A DNA stretch of 64,000 bases. Source: a virus. A program made the translations under genes and the position numbers. Under the pieces are notes generated by a model. That model did no database searches. It worked only from the letters and a program-made list of their open reading frames with translations, and was not told where the DNA came from. Of the stretch, positions 45,379 to 55,338 are shown piece by piece. The DNA lies in IMG/VR virus record IMGVR_UViG_3300035698_035310, positions 248,001 to 312,000 of that record. One strand, written 5' to 3'. The first letter of the stretch is position 1, and each line of letters begins with the position of its first letter.

Positions 45379-48117
45379 ATGACATACGTAGACGCAATAA
45401 AAGTTAAAGATACCATTTATATCGCAGAACGCGATGCTAATGGAAAAAGGATAACACAACAATATCCAGCAACATATACACTATATAAGAAACAGCCACA
45501 TGGCGAACATACTTCTATCTATGGTGATTCGTTAACGAAATACACATTCGGAACATATCAAGACCATAGAAATGCGGTGAATGGTGCGCAACCTAGCACA
45601 TTATTCGAACATGATATTAATCCAGTTTTCAGTTTTCTTGAAGAACACTATTCTAATGCTCCATTGCCTATGTTGCATGTTGCATTTTTTGATATTGAGG
45701 TCGACTTTGATCCTAATATTGGTTTCTCAAGTCCTGAAGACCCATATTGTGCTGTGAATGCTATATCGGTGCATCAATCTTGGACGGGGCAAAACCATAC
45801 GGTTGTTTTGAAACCAAAAACCATAAGAAAAACACTTATGATTAATGGCAAAGAAGTGACTAAACTAGTTCCGTTAACAGAAGAAGAAGCAGTAGAAATA
45901 TGCAATAAATTCGAAAATACCATATTATGTAGAGATGAAATCGAATTATATAATAAATTTTTCGAATTGATATATGATGCGGATATTTTAAGTGGATGGA
46001 ACAGCACCGGATTTGATATACCATATTTGGTTAGACGATTAGAAAAAATCAAACATACCGAAAAAAATAAGAAGTTTTGTTTATGGGATCAAAAACCCAG
46101 AAAAAGAAATTTTGAAAAATTCGGTAAAGAGCAATTCACATATGATTTGTTTGGTCGTGTTCATTTGGACTATCTTGATTTGTATCAAAAACATACGTAT
46201 CACGAAATGCACAGTTATAGTCTAGATGCTGTTGGCGAGTATGAAGTTAAAGAACGCAAAGTAGCATATGCTGGAAGTTTGGATATGCTATATAAGGCGG
46301 ATTTTGAAAAATTTATCGAATATAACCGTCAAGACGTTATGGTGTTAGTTAAAATCGATAAGAAAAACAAATTCATCGAGTTATCCAATAACCTTGCGCA
46401 CGAAATGACTGTAACATTGCAGACTACACTTGGTTCTGTTGCGTTGATAGAATCAGCCATATGTAAGGAAATACATTCTCAGGGGCTGATAGCACCAAGT
46501 AAGAAAAAACCTTCTGGTGAGTCAACGTCGGTGGCTGGTGCCTATGTTGCTACCCCTATTAAGGGTTTGCATAATTGGGTTGGTAGCGTAGATATCAATT
46601 CGTTATATCCTTCGGTTATTCGAGCACTCAATATAAGCCCTGAAACAATAGTTGGTCAGATCAGATTAACAGAGACAATGACACACATTTCAGATTATTT
46701 GAATGAAAAATCAACCAATACGTTAGCAGAAGCGTGGGGGGATTTCTTTGGTGTTCATGAATACAATAAATTGATGAGAAAATCTCCTGATGAGAAAATC
46801 ATTGTAGATTTAGAAGATGGGTCGGCATTAGAACAATCTGTCGAAGATTGGTTTAATTCTATACACGATGAAGATTCAAGTATGTGCGTAAGTAGTAATG
46901 GGACATTATTCAGAATAGACAAAAAAGGCATTATTCCAGGTTTGCTTGAACGTTGGTATAATGAACGCGTTATTATTCGCAAAGAAGCATCGGATATGTA
47001 TAAGCAAGTAGAAAATATGGAAGATGGTCCCGAAAAGGATGAACTTAATAAACAAATAGCATTCCGTGATCAACGACAATTGATTAAAAAGATTTTGCTT
47101 AACAGTTTGTATGGTGCGTTACTTAATCCATATTGTAGATTTTTTGATCAACGTATGGGACAGTCAGTTACATTAACTGGGCGTTGTATTACCAAACACA
47201 TGATGTCAAAAATGAATGAAATATTTACCGGTGAATATGATCATGAAGGTGAATCGATAATTTATGGCGATACTGATTCTGCATATTTCTCCGCGTATCC
47301 AATTTTCAAAGATATAAAAGATTTTGACTGGTCTGCGGATAATATAATTGAATTATATGATACCGTATCAAGTCAAATGAATGAATCGTTTCCGGGTTAT
47401 ATGGTAGATGCGTTTCATACATCATTAGAAAACGGAAAGATAATTGAAGCAGGGCGCGAAGTTATTGCACAGAAAGGTGTATTCATTAAAAAGAAACGTT
47501 ATGCTTTATTATGTAATGATATTGAAGGTAGACGTTTTGATCAAGGTGATGAACCAGGAAAAATGAAAGCGATGGGCGTTGAACTTAAACGTTCTGATAC
47601 ACCCGCAAGCATTCAAGTGTTTCTAAAAGACACATTAATGATGGCACTATCTGGTTCCAGCGAAGAAGAAATTAGATTATACATTAAAGATTTCCGTGAA
47701 GATTTTAGATCATGGGATGGATGGAATAAAGGCGCACCAAAACGCGTCAACAATCTTACAGAAAAAGTCGATAAAGAAAAAACGTTGGGAATGAGAACCA
47801 GCATGGCAGGACATCAACGTGCATCAATGGCATGGAATGATTTAAGAAAGAAATTCAATGACCATTATAGCATGGAAATACAAGATGGATTCAAAGTGGT
47901 TGTATGTAAACTGAAAAAAAATCCATTAGGAATAACAAGTGTCGCATATCCAGTTGATCAGGAACACTTACCAGAGTGGTTTAAAGAGTTGCCGTTTGAT
48001 CACGATTTGATGGAAGAAGGCATGATAGATAAAAAAATAGAAAATATTCTTGGTGTACTTAAGTGGAAACTTAAACGCGCTGAAGATGATACAACATGGG
48101 ATAATATTTTTTCATAA
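45379..48117 (+). CDS. family B DNA polymerase (T4 gp43-like)
   Basis: 912 residues, GAAGGATAAG before ATG. Exonuclease ExoI FFDIEVDFD (Asp105, Glu107), ExoII-like SGWNSTGFDIPYLV and ExoIII YNRQDVMVL; polymerase motif A DINSLYPSVI (Asp405), motif B KILLNSLYGAL, motif C YGDTDSAYF (Asp631, Asp633) and KKRYALL. Ends with a clamp-interaction-like tail (ENILGVLKWKL...NIFS). Replicative polymerase with proofreading. Confidence 0.95.
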   Translation: MTYVDAIKVKDTIYIAERDANGKRITQQYPATYTLYKKQPHGEHTSIYGDSLTKYTFGTYQDHRNAVNGAQPSTLFEHDINPVFSFLEEHYSNAPLPMLHVAFFDIEVDFDPNIGFSSPEDPYCAVNAISVHQSWTGQNHTVVLKPKTIRKTLMINGKEVTKLVPLTEEEAVEICNKFENTILCRDEIELYNKFFELIYDADILSGWNSTGFDIPYLVRRLEKIKHTEKNKKFCLWDQKPRKRNFEKFGKEQFTYDLFGRVHLDYLDLYQKHTYHEMHSYSLDAVGEYEVKERKVAYAGSLDMLYKADFEKFIEYNRQDVMVLVKIDKKNKFIELSNNLAHEMTVTLQTTLGSVALIESAICKEIHSQGLIAPSKKKPSGESTSVAGAYVATPIKGLHNWVGSVDINSLYPSVIRALNISPETIVGQIRLTETMTHISDYLNEKSTNTLAEAWGDFFGVHEYNKLMRKSPDEKIIVDLEDGSALEQSVEDWFNSIHDEDSSMCVSSNGTLFRIDKKGIIPGLLERWYNERVIIRKEASDMYKQVENMEDGPEKDELNKQIAFRDQRQLIKKILLNSLYGALLNPYCRFFDQRMGQSVTLTGRCITKHMMSKMNEIFTGEYDHEGESIIYGDTDSAYFSAYPIFKDIKDFDWSADNIIELYDTVSSQMNESFPGYMVDAFHTSLENGKIIEAGREVIAQKGVFIKKKRYALLCNDIEGRRFDQGDEPGKMKAMGVELKRSDTPASIQVFLKDTLMMALSGSSEEEIRLYIKDFREDFRSWDGWNKGAPKRVNNLTEKVDKEKTLGMRTSMAGHQRASMAWNDLRKKFNDHYSMEIQDGFKVVVCKLKKNPLGITSVAYPVDQEHLPEWFKELPFDHDLMEEGMIDKKIENILGVLKWKLKRAEDDTTWDNIFS

Positions 48118-48185
48118 TAAAAGAATAATATTGCAATAATAACAACAATGATTTATATTATATAAACACTTAGAGGAATAGAATA

Positions 48186-48977
48186 ATGATACTTAACTAC
48201 TTACGTGATATTGTAAAATACACAACTAAACTTGGTGCGAACTCAGTTAAAATATCCGGCGACAACGGCGTTGTAACAGTTGAAGCATGCGACGAGACTA
48301 ACAAAACGGTTGTAATCAAAGGCACCCTAATAAAACCATCACCGGATTTAGAAGGCATTTGCGGATTGAGCGATTTGGAATGGCTCACGAGTTATGTAAA
48401 TGCTTATAAACACAAAGACGATGTTGCGACAGTTATTCGCAAAGAAAAGACATTCAATCAACAAATGAATGATAGCGATGGAAATGCATTGGTCGACGAG
48501 AACGGCGAAGTGAAAACAGAATCAATAACAAAAAACATGATTGAAGAAATTCATTTTGCACGTGGCACACAAATGAAGAATCAATATCGGGTTATGGATA
48601 CCAGATTGTTACCGGAACAACCGAAGTTTGGCGGTTTGCCGTGGGCTATTGAAATTGAGCCAACCAAACAAGCCATTGATTTACTATCTACGCAATCAGG
48701 ATTTGGCGTTGAAACAGAGTTCGGTGTTGTCACCGACGAGAATACATTATATTTGACATTTGGCAGTTCTGCTGTTATCGAATTTGCATATGATGTTGAA
48801 GGCACACTTGATAAGCCATGGAGATGGGAAACTAAACGAGTATTGGATATATTAAAACTATCTAATGATGCTGAATGCAAAATGGGATTTTCAGACAAAG
48901 GTGCCATGCAAATAACATTAAATTCTGGATTGGCGGAATATAATTATATAGTTCCCGCAAAAGCAAAAAGTAATTAA
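48186..48977 (+). CDS. sliding clamp (T4 gp45-like)
   Basis: 263 residues, AGAGGAAT before ATG. Two-domain clamp pattern: N-terminal strands (NSVKISGDNGVVTVEACDE; LEGICGLSDLEWLTSYVNAY) and C-terminal (LSNDAECKMGFSDKGAMQIT, EYNYIVPAKAKSN). A homotrimeric clamp that also activates late transcription in T4-like phages, which agrees with the late boxes in this window. A linker near residues 95-115 is longer than usual. Confidence 0.8.
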   Translation: MILNYLRDIVKYTTKLGANSVKISGDNGVVTVEACDETNKTVVIKGTLIKPSPDLEGICGLSDLEWLTSYVNAYKHKDDVATVIRKEKTFNQQMNDSDGNALVDENGEVKTESITKNMIEEIHFARGTQMKNQYRVMDTRLLPEQPKFGGLPWAIEIEPTKQAIDLLSTQSGFGVETEFGVVTDENTLYLTFGSSAVIEFAYDVEGTLDKPWRWETKRVLDILKLSNDAECKMGFSDKGAMQITLNSGLAEYNYIVPAKAKSN

Positions 48978-48982
48978 ATCAC

Positions 48983-49627
48983 ATGAAAAGAACACATCAA
49001 GCAGAAAAAATAAAAGATACCGAGGTTTTGGGTATGCCAGAATCGGCAAAAGAAATGGTAGCAGTAGGTTCAGAAAAACATCAAGGGTTGATGAATAACG
49101 GCGTCTATATATTAACTGGTGAAATAAACTCAGTATGTGCAGAAGATGTTCTCGGATATATATTAGAAGCAAATTTAAACCCACAATGTGATTGGGAATA
49201 TATTACGATGATAATCAATAGCCCTGGTGGTTTTGTTTCTGATGGATTTGCGATAATTGACGCAATGTTTGGAAGTCACATACCAATAAAAACAGTTGGT
49301 ATAGGCATGATTGCCAGTATGGGTTTACAGATATTTCTAGCTGGTCAAGAAGGATCAAGAATGTTAACGCCCAACTGTATGATATTAAGCCATCAATTTA
49401 CTGGTGGTGCCTATGGTAAAGAGCATGAATTGGTTGCGGCACAAACCGAACAACATATATTGTCTGATAATATCATGAGACATTATAAACGCACCACGGG
49501 TATGTCTAAAGACGATATTAGAAAATATTTATTGCCCCCCGAGGACGTATGGCTTACCGCGAAAGACGCTAAGAAATATGGCATATGTGATGTTATAAAA
49601 GACTTAAAACCAAAAATATTACTATAG
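48983..49627 (+). CDS. clpP: ClpP-like serine protease
   Basis: 214 residues. INSPGGFVSDGFAIIDAM is the ClpP substrate-binding strand, GMIASMGLQIFLAG holds the catalytic Ser (112), MILSHQF the His (137) and PEDVWLTAKDAKKYG the Asp (188). Residues 1-45 form a variable N-terminus. Could be the head-maturation protease or a host-directed ClpP mimic. TAG stop; the next gene is in frame but has its own AGGAA. Confidence 0.8.
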   Translation: MKRTHQAEKIKDTEVLGMPESAKEMVAVGSEKHQGLMNNGVYILTGEINSVCAEDVLGYILEANLNPQCDWEYITMIINSPGGFVSDGFAIIDAMFGSHIPIKTVGIGMIASMGLQIFLAGQEGSRMLTPNCMILSHQFTGGAYGKEHELVAAQTEQHILSDNIMRHYKRTTGMSKDDIRKYLLPPEDVWLTAKDAKKYGICDVIKDLKPKILL

Positions 49628-49636
49628 GAAACAATT

Positions 49637-50119
49637 ATGTCTTACAATGTACCATCAGCATCAGCGGCAAAAACTAGTTCAATGGATGGACCAGGGATAG
49701 ATTTTCAATCACTTATTGATAAATCAAGAAAAATGGGATTAACACCAGATATTCGCGATATGATTATTTCATTTGAAGATTGTAAAAATATTTTAAAAGC
49801 TAAAGAAGTTGAATTAGATACGCTACAAGCTATAGTAATGGAAAGCGATGATGAAAATATATCTACATTGCGAGAGGAATTATTTATTGTCGCAAAATTA
49901 TTATATTCAGATGTAATCGAAGATGTAATAAAACGAGAAGTAAATGATACAGAAGTGAAAATGGATAATCACTTTGACATTAACGAGAAGTCAGTAGCGG
50001 CGGATGTTACATCTTGGAATATCATAAATCGTATTTCTGAGTATAGACGGAAACGCCGCATATATAGCGAAAATCTTACTAAAATAAAAAAGAGATTGAA
50101 AGAAAACGTAGGATTATGA
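49637..50119 (+). CDS. helical hypothetical protein
   Basis: 160 residues. Helical throughout (DIRDMIISFEDCKNILKAKE; NRISEYRRKRRIYSENLTKI). Nine bases after the ClpP-like stop. Could be a scaffold or assembly factor linked to the protease; unproven. Confidence 0.6.
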   Translation: MSYNVPSASAAKTSSMDGPGIDFQSLIDKSRKMGLTPDIRDMIISFEDCKNILKAKEVELDTLQAIVMESDDENISTLREELFIVAKLLYSDVIEDVIKREVNDTEVKMDNHFDINEKSVAADVTSWNIINRISEYRRKRRIYSENLTKIKKRLKENVGL

Positions 50120-50125
50120 TAAATA
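50118..50125 (+). promoter_or_regulatory. late-type promoter box
   Basis: GATAAATA overlapping the previous stop codon, 35 bases before ATG 50161. Confidence 0.55.
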
Positions 50126-50160
50126 TATTATAAATCCCTTACATTTTGGAGGCTAACGCC

Positions 50161-51111
50161 ATGAAGTTAATACCATTTGGTACAACTCTAGCTGGTCTCA
50201 CCCTTAAAGGAAATCAGCGTGATGTAGCAGAAGCACATTACAACCTTGATGGTGAATCACTAGAACGTCGATTAATTGAGTTGAATGAAATATTCACCAC
50301 TGAAGTCAGAAAATTAAAGTTATTAGAGTTAGATTATGAGTATGATCACATAAATGAATATGTTTATCATACTCAAATGTTAAAATTGAAGACAACCACT
50401 GGCACTGAATTAGATTTAGCATTATGTGATCTCGATTTTGAATATGATAAAATTGACGCTTATAGTCATGCTATACTTAGAGCAAATATATTATATTCAG
50501 AAGCAGAATTAACACAAGAAAAACTCAAAATTGATTTGAAATATGAAAAAATATCACAAGAAGAATATGATATTGAAGATGTCAAATTAACTTTATCAGA
50601 TGATGAACTAGAAATAGAACTTTTAAACATTGAAAGAAAATATAAACATATTACAAAAGAAGAATATGATTATAAAATGGTTGAAGTTAAATATAGAAAT
50701 TCTGCTCATGATACAGATTTGCCATTTGCTAGATACGAACTTGATAAAAAATATGGTAAATTAACTGAAAAAGAATTTGATAAAGCTGTATATTCACTTG
50801 GTAATAGACCATGGGTTGATATAGTTCGCAGTGAATATAAAGATGATGAAAAATCCGATGGGTTTACGTTTGAATTGGATTGGAATGATGCATTTGTAAA
50901 AATGTTGCGTTCAGAAGGTTATAACGGCGGCACAGACGAAGCAATTGTTGAGCAGTGGTTTGAAGATAAATCGCTTGATACATACTTGGGGGTTCTTTCA
51001 GAACAATTAGATGAAATTGGTGATGACCCTGAAGATGCACACAAAGTTAGACCGGGTAGTAATAAAACGTTTCGAGAACAACTCGAAGATAAAAAATCTA
51101 GACATTCATAA
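50161..51111 (+). CDS. protein with tandem SHOCT-like repeats
   Basis: 316 residues; ATG 50161 follows GGAGG. Five helical repeats of roughly 35-40 residues between 40 and 225, each with L(D/E)xxYxxI(T/S)xEEYxxxxxxL: LDYEYDHINEYVYHTQMLKL, LDFEYDKIDAYSHA, IDLKYEKISQEEYDIEDV, IERKYKHITKEEYDYKMV, LDKKYGKLTEKEFDKAVY. The C-terminal 90 residues are acidic. SHOCT units mediate oligomerisation; a structural or assembly role is possible. Confidence 0.65.
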   Translation: MKLIPFGTTLAGLTLKGNQRDVAEAHYNLDGESLERRLIELNEIFTTEVRKLKLLELDYEYDHINEYVYHTQMLKLKTTTGTELDLALCDLDFEYDKIDAYSHAILRANILYSEAELTQEKLKIDLKYEKISQEEYDIEDVKLTLSDDELEIELLNIERKYKHITKEEYDYKMVEVKYRNSAHDTDLPFARYELDKKYGKLTEKEFDKAVYSLGNRPWVDIVRSEYKDDEKSDGFTFELDWNDAFVKMLRSEGYNGGTDEAIVEQWFEDKSLDTYLGVLSEQLDEIGDDPEDAHKVRPGSNKTFREQLEDKKSRHS

Positions 51112-51125
51112 CATAAAGAAAATAA

Positions 51126-52148
51126 ATGACCGATAAAAAAACATTTTTAATAATAGATACCAGCAACATGATGTATCGCGCCAGACATGCGTCTAATAGC
51201 GGTGATATATGGGATACGATTGGTGTTACCATTCATATCATGTTGAATAGCATACGCAAAAGTTGGATTAAATCACAGGCGACACACGTGGTATTTTGTC
51301 TTGAAGGTAAAAGTTGGCGTCGGGCTATATATGAGCCATACAAAGCCAACCGTGATGCCCTAAAGGCGGCTAAAACACCAGATGAACTAGAAGAAGATAA
51401 ACTATTTTATGAAGGCGTTAATGGGTTCATTGATTTTATAACAAATCAAACTAATTGCACGGTATTACAAAACGAATTATGTGAAGCAGATGATTTAATT
51501 GCACGATTTGTGCAAAAACATCCTACTGACGATCATGTAATAATATCGGGCGATACTGATTTTATACAGTTGTTAGCAAGCAATGTTACTATATATGACG
51601 GCGTTAAAGAAATAATTCTTAAACAAGATGGTATATATAACGAACGAGATAAACGTTTGCATTTTAACGTTAAATCCAATACAAAAATAAAAGTCGGTTT
51701 CCCTGTTAAGAAAAACGAAGAAGAAATATACGACAACGAGTGGATTGAGTGGGCATTATTTTTAAAGTTTGTTCGAGGCGATCCTGGTGATAATGTGTTT
51801 AGTGCATATCCACGCGCCAATATCAAAAAAATAAGAGCAGCATTTGATGATAGACATGATAAAGGTTATAATTGGAATAATTTCATGTTACACCGATGGA
51901 CTGATCATAAAAATAAAGATCATCGGGTTAAGGCTTGTTATGAACGCAATAAAGAACTTATCGATCTGACCATGCAACCAATAGAAATAAAAATGATCAT
52001 GGATGAAGTAATTGATGAAGCAACATTGCCACGTGGCAAAACCAAAATTGGATTACGTCTATTAAAATATGCTGGTATTAATGAACTCGTTAGAATATCC
52101 GACAATCCAGATAATTATGTCAAATTTCTTTCGGCAAAATATTATTGA
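51126..52148 (+). CDS. 5'-3' exonuclease (T4 RNase H/FEN type)
   Basis: 340 residues. FLIIDTSNMMYRARH (7-21), YKANRDALKAAK, CEADDLIARFV, IISGDTDFIQLL and FVRGDPGDNVFSAYP are the acidic metal-binding clusters of the FEN/T4 RNase H family in order. Removes RNA primers and flaps during lagging-strand synthesis. Usual length about 305. Confidence 0.85.
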   Translation: MTDKKTFLIIDTSNMMYRARHASNSGDIWDTIGVTIHIMLNSIRKSWIKSQATHVVFCLEGKSWRRAIYEPYKANRDALKAAKTPDELEEDKLFYEGVNGFIDFITNQTNCTVLQNELCEADDLIARFVQKHPTDDHVIISGDTDFIQLLASNVTIYDGVKEIILKQDGIYNERDKRLHFNVKSNTKIKVGFPVKKNEEEIYDNEWIEWALFLKFVRGDPGDNVFSAYPRANIKKIRAAFDDRHDKGYNWNNFMLHRWTDHKNKDHRVKACYERNKELIDLTMQPIEIKMIMDEVIDEATLPRGKTKIGLRLLKYAGINELVRISDNPDNYVKFLSAKYY

Positions 52149-52173
52149 CATCTGAACAGAGAATCTATATTCT
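52145..52173 (+). promoter_or_regulatory. promoter
   Basis: TTGACA (52145-52150) containing the exonuclease stop, 17-bp spacer, TATTCT (52168-52173). Confidence 0.7.
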
Positions 52174-52202
52174 ATACATACACACAATACATGGAGAATA
52201 CG

Positions 52203-52844
52203 ATGGCAATAGAAAACGAACGAAAATATATTATCGATATGGAATTGATTGATATAGATTCAATTACATTTGATTACGATGGCGAACATTACATGGTGAC
52301 ACAATCTTATGTTGACGATGGGAGAATTCGAAAAACCGAAAACATAGATGGTTCTATTGATTATATATTTACATGGAAAAAAAGAAAAGATAATGGTTCG
52401 TGTATTGAAATAGAAACCATAATAACAATAGATGATTACATTGGTTTGTTGGCTGTGTCGACAAATACTATAACAAAATATCGAATTAAAATGATTCACG
52501 ATGGCTTAGATTGGGATATAGATTTTTTATTCAAAGACAATGGTAAGTATGATCATTATCTTACGATAGCCGAAGTAGAAATGCCAGAAGATCAAGAAAT
52601 ACCAGAAAATTTGCCCTATTTTGTAAGTCGAAATTTAATATATTTAATTCCGCGCAATCTAGATGATTTATGGACGAATAAAAAATTAAGTGACATCGAC
52701 TATACCAAACAATTGATTATAGATACATCATATAAAATACCAAACACCCCAGTTGAAATATCGCCCGAAGCGAAAAAGAGAAGCGAGAAAATACTCGACG
52801 AGATTAGAACCAGAACAGCGGCAAAACAAGAAATTTATGGCTAG
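52203..52844 (+). CDS. CYTH-domain protein
   Basis: 213 residues; ATG 52203 follows GGAG. AIENERKYII is the ExExK-type strand, VTQSYVDDGRIRKTEN the Y.....RIR strand, then IFTWKKRK, IEIETIITI, TKYRIKM and YLTIAEVEMP: alternating basic and acidic strands of the CYTH/triphosphate-tunnel fold. Likely binds or hydrolyses a triphosphate (for example RNA 5'-triphosphate, thiamine triphosphate or ATP). Confidence 0.75.
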   Translation: MAIENERKYIIDMELIDIDSITFDYDGEHYMVTQSYVDDGRIRKTENIDGSIDYIFTWKKRKDNGSCIEIETIITIDDYIGLLAVSTNTITKYRIKMIHDGLDWDIDFLFKDNGKYDHYLTIAEVEMPEDQEIPENLPYFVSRNLIYLIPRNLDDLWTNKKLSDIDYTKQLIIDTSYKIPNTPVEISPEAKKRSEKILDEIRTRTAAKQEIYG

Positions 52845-53244
52845 ACCTAAACCACAATTCAATCGATATCATCATTCTATATGTTTTCCAAACGAGTTAA
52901 ATAAAATGATGATAGAATATATAAATTCATTCACAGACGATATTGATCTTACATCACACGCCGCTGAACAAATGTCTGATCAAAAAGACCCACGTGGATA
53001 TATCCCCTTGCCAACATCTGGCGAATTGCTCGATAACTCCAATAAATTAATAGAAATATATGAACGATTAGATAAACCAGGGAGAATACAAAAAGCAGTT
53101 ATACGTGTTGGTCATTTAAGTGAAAAGTATGATTACACTTATGTTGTTGCACGTGATGGTGTTATAGTTACATCATGGATCAACGACAAAGGCGACAATC
53201 ATCGATTAACAAACACTGCTAATAATTATATACAACGATCATAA
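52837..53244 (+). CDS. hypothetical protein
   Basis: 135 residues, start overlapping the CYTH gene by eight bases. LTSHAAEQMSDQKDPRGYIP and VIRVGHLSEKYDYTYVVARD recall RelE/barnase-like small nuclease folds (H near the helix start, then three strands), but the match is loose. Confidence 0.6.
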   Translation: MARPKPQFNRYHHSICFPNELNKMMIEYINSFTDDIDLTSHAAEQMSDQKDPRGYIPLPTSGELLDNSNKLIEIYERLDKPGRIQKAVIRVGHLSEKYDYTYVVARDGVIVTSWINDKGDNHRLTNTANNYIQRS

Positions 53245-53277
53245 AAATATACGATCATTTCATATCACCACCAACTG

Positions 53278-53285
53278 ACTAAATA
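53278..53285 (+). promoter_or_regulatory. late-type promoter box
   Basis: ACTAAATA, 28 bases before ATG 53314. Confidence 0.55.
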
Positions 53286-53313
53286 CTTGCATAATATAAT
53301 AGGAGTTTTTATT

Positions 53314-54414
53314 ATGCAAGTAGATATGCATTTTTATGGAGTTTTTTGTATGGCTCGTGCAGCGGGAATGAACCGCGAAGCAGCTAAAACAATAGCATAT
53401 GCCTCACAATACGTTGACGATTCTAACCTTACTGAAACCAATACTCACGATAATGGTGGTAAAATAATATCTGAAGCAACTGCCCATCACACCACCGATA
53501 TTAAAAATATAAATCATAACGATCAACGTTATATATGGGTTCCATTTCATTTTTATCCAAGCGGGGTTGGTGTGAAATTCACTGACAAATTAGTTTGTCA
53601 AAAAGATTCAACATCTGTTAACGAAATGGTTGATAACCATATCAACCAAGACAAATCCTACATATTGGAATTAATGGGAATTGCGGCACACGTATATGCT
53701 GACACGTTTTCACATTATGGTTTCTCTGGCGTTAGTTCCAGAAGTAATAGAGTGGTAGGTGAAACCATAAAATTGTATGGATTGCCACCAACACTTGAAG
53801 CCCTTTTAGGTAAAAAAGTAGCAAGATGGTTTGGTCGTTACGGTAAACAGGGTGGATTGATGTCTAATATTAGAACATTGATTAGTGATGGAGCAGAACT
53901 TGCAACTGGCGCATTAGGTCATGGCGGGGTATCTATATATCCAGACCAGCCATATTTAAAATGGGAATTTGAATACGAATTCAAAAATCCAAATCGTAAC
54001 GATTATTCAGAACGTGATAATCAAGTGACATTTTTAGAAGCATGTGTTAAACTATATGAAATGTTTACCAAATTTTTAAATGCGCACCCCGAATATAAAG
54101 AAGATGGAGTTCGAATAGAAATAGAAAAAATAATACCACATCTAAAGGAAATACTAAAAACTGAAGGTGGTAAAGATGAACGAATGGAAAAATGGAAAAA
54201 ATACGCCGCAGATAATTTATTATATAATGGTGATGGAGAAATAGACACTTATGATTCAGAAGATTGGCATAATCAATATGAAGATTTTTCTAAGTTGACA
54301 AACCATGACGAATTTGCTAATATGAACATATACAAATTCTTCCAAGCCGCAAGTTATCATAAACATACGGTGTTGAGAGAATTATTACCGAAACATGGGA
54401 TAATTGTTATATGA
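53314..54414 (+). CDS. DUF6765 family protein
   Basis: 366 residues; ATG 53314 follows AGGAG. DMHFYGVFCMARAAGMNREA and IAYASQYVDDSN at the start, and GIAAHVYADTFSHYGFSG (about 133-150) are the DUF6765 signatures. Conserved His/Asp residues recall all-helical zinc phospholipase or nuclease folds. Function unknown. Overlaps the next gene by four bases. Confidence 0.75.
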   Translation: MQVDMHFYGVFCMARAAGMNREAAKTIAYASQYVDDSNLTETNTHDNGGKIISEATAHHTTDIKNINHNDQRYIWVPFHFYPSGVGVKFTDKLVCQKDSTSVNEMVDNHINQDKSYILELMGIAAHVYADTFSHYGFSGVSSRSNRVVGETIKLYGLPPTLEALLGKKVARWFGRYGKQGGLMSNIRTLISDGAELATGALGHGGVSIYPDQPYLKWEFEYEFKNPNRNDYSERDNQVTFLEACVKLYEMFTKFLNAHPEYKEDGVRIEIEKIIPHLKEILKTEGGKDERMEKWKKYAADNLLYNGDGEIDTYDSEDWHNQYEDFSKLTNHDEFANMNIYKFFQAASYHKHTVLRELLPKHGIIVI

Positions 54415-54872
54415 TTAATGCAGAACCAATGACTGAGAAAAGTTGGATTTTATATGAAAAAACAACTCGTAAAGGATTGATGCGACTAACGAACGATGAA
54501 GAATATACAATATTAGGTGGACCAAATGCTGGCAAATATCCAGATTTAAAATCATTAACTGATAAATTAGGTGAAGTTACATTTGGAAAAATAAAAGCAT
54601 CCGCCGTTCAAGAAAAAGAAATAGTCGGTGAATATCCGATAAAACATGATACATATCATGAAGTAGAATCGATAGATTCACTTAGTTTATATACGAAAAA
54701 AGAAGGCAGTAAAGACGTATATGCTGCTGGATATTTTAGTGTAAACAGTAAAGGCAAATGGCAGACGTCATTCAGCCCCCGTTATAAGTCACTAGAAGAT
54801 AATGAATATCATGGCCCATTCAAATCTAAAATGGAAGCAGATCAAGAAACCAAAATGGAAAATAATAAATGA
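54411..54872 (+). CDS. hypothetical protein
   Basis: 153 residues, ATGA overlap with the DUF6765 gene and again with the next gene. Lys/Glu-rich, beta-containing (SWILYEKTTRKGLMRLTNDE). No family recognised. Three-gene coupled unit. Confidence 0.6.
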   Translation: MINAEPMTEKSWILYEKTTRKGLMRLTNDEEYTILGGPNAGKYPDLKSLTDKLGEVTFGKIKASAVQEKEIVGEYPIKHDTYHEVESIDSLSLYTKKEGSKDVYAAGYFSVNSKGKWQTSFSPRYKSLEDNEYHGPFKSKMEADQETKMENNK

Positions 54873-55099
54873 GTGCAGTAGAAACATTTATGGCTAAAAC
54901 CACTGCTGCAACCAAAGCACGTAGCAAAGACATTCGCATTTCTTTACAAGAAGCACAATTATTGTCATCTGAACTTGCATCCATGTTGGCAAAAGAAAAT
55001 AAATTACTTAGTAAGATAGTTACGTTACAAGACAATATAACCGTTGTTGCCCCAACGCCAACTGGCGACATGGTGATGGACGGAGGGTCGTTTAAATAA
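54869..55099 (+). CDS. small coiled-coil protein
   Basis: 76 residues, ATGA overlap upstream. A long helix (ISLQEAQLLSSELASMLAKE) and a short Pro-rich tail. Function unknown. Confidence 0.6.
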   Translation: MSAVETFMAKTTAATKARSKDIRISLQEAQLLSSELASMLAKENKLLSKIVTLQDNITVVAPTPTGDMVMDGGSFK

Positions 55100-55112
55100 T
55101 AGGAGATCACAA

Positions 55113-55310
55113 GTGCCAAAATATCAAGTAAATGTATATGAAACATTTCGCGTTAAACATGCCGCTGTTGTAGAAGCAGATAATGAACAAGATGCAATAA
55201 CCAAATTACATAAAGATGAATACAAAATATTTGAGAAAGGAAACTCTGATCATTATGAACCAGTATTCGAAGTTGATACCTCAAGTATAATTGAGAATGA
55301 CCTCCTATGA
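55113..55310 (+). CDS. DpnD/PcfM-like small protein
   Basis: 65 residues with GTG start, AGGAGATCACAA upstream. KYQVNVYETFRVKHAAVVEA then DNEQDAITKLHKDEYKI fits the strand-strand-helix pattern of DpnD/PcfM-type small proteins of phages and plasmids (function unknown). Confidence 0.55.
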   Translation: MPKYQVNVYETFRVKHAAVVEADNEQDAITKLHKDEYKIFEKGNSDHYEPVFEVDTSSIIENDLL

Positions 55311-55338
55311 CCTATAAAATAAATCAACCACATATACC

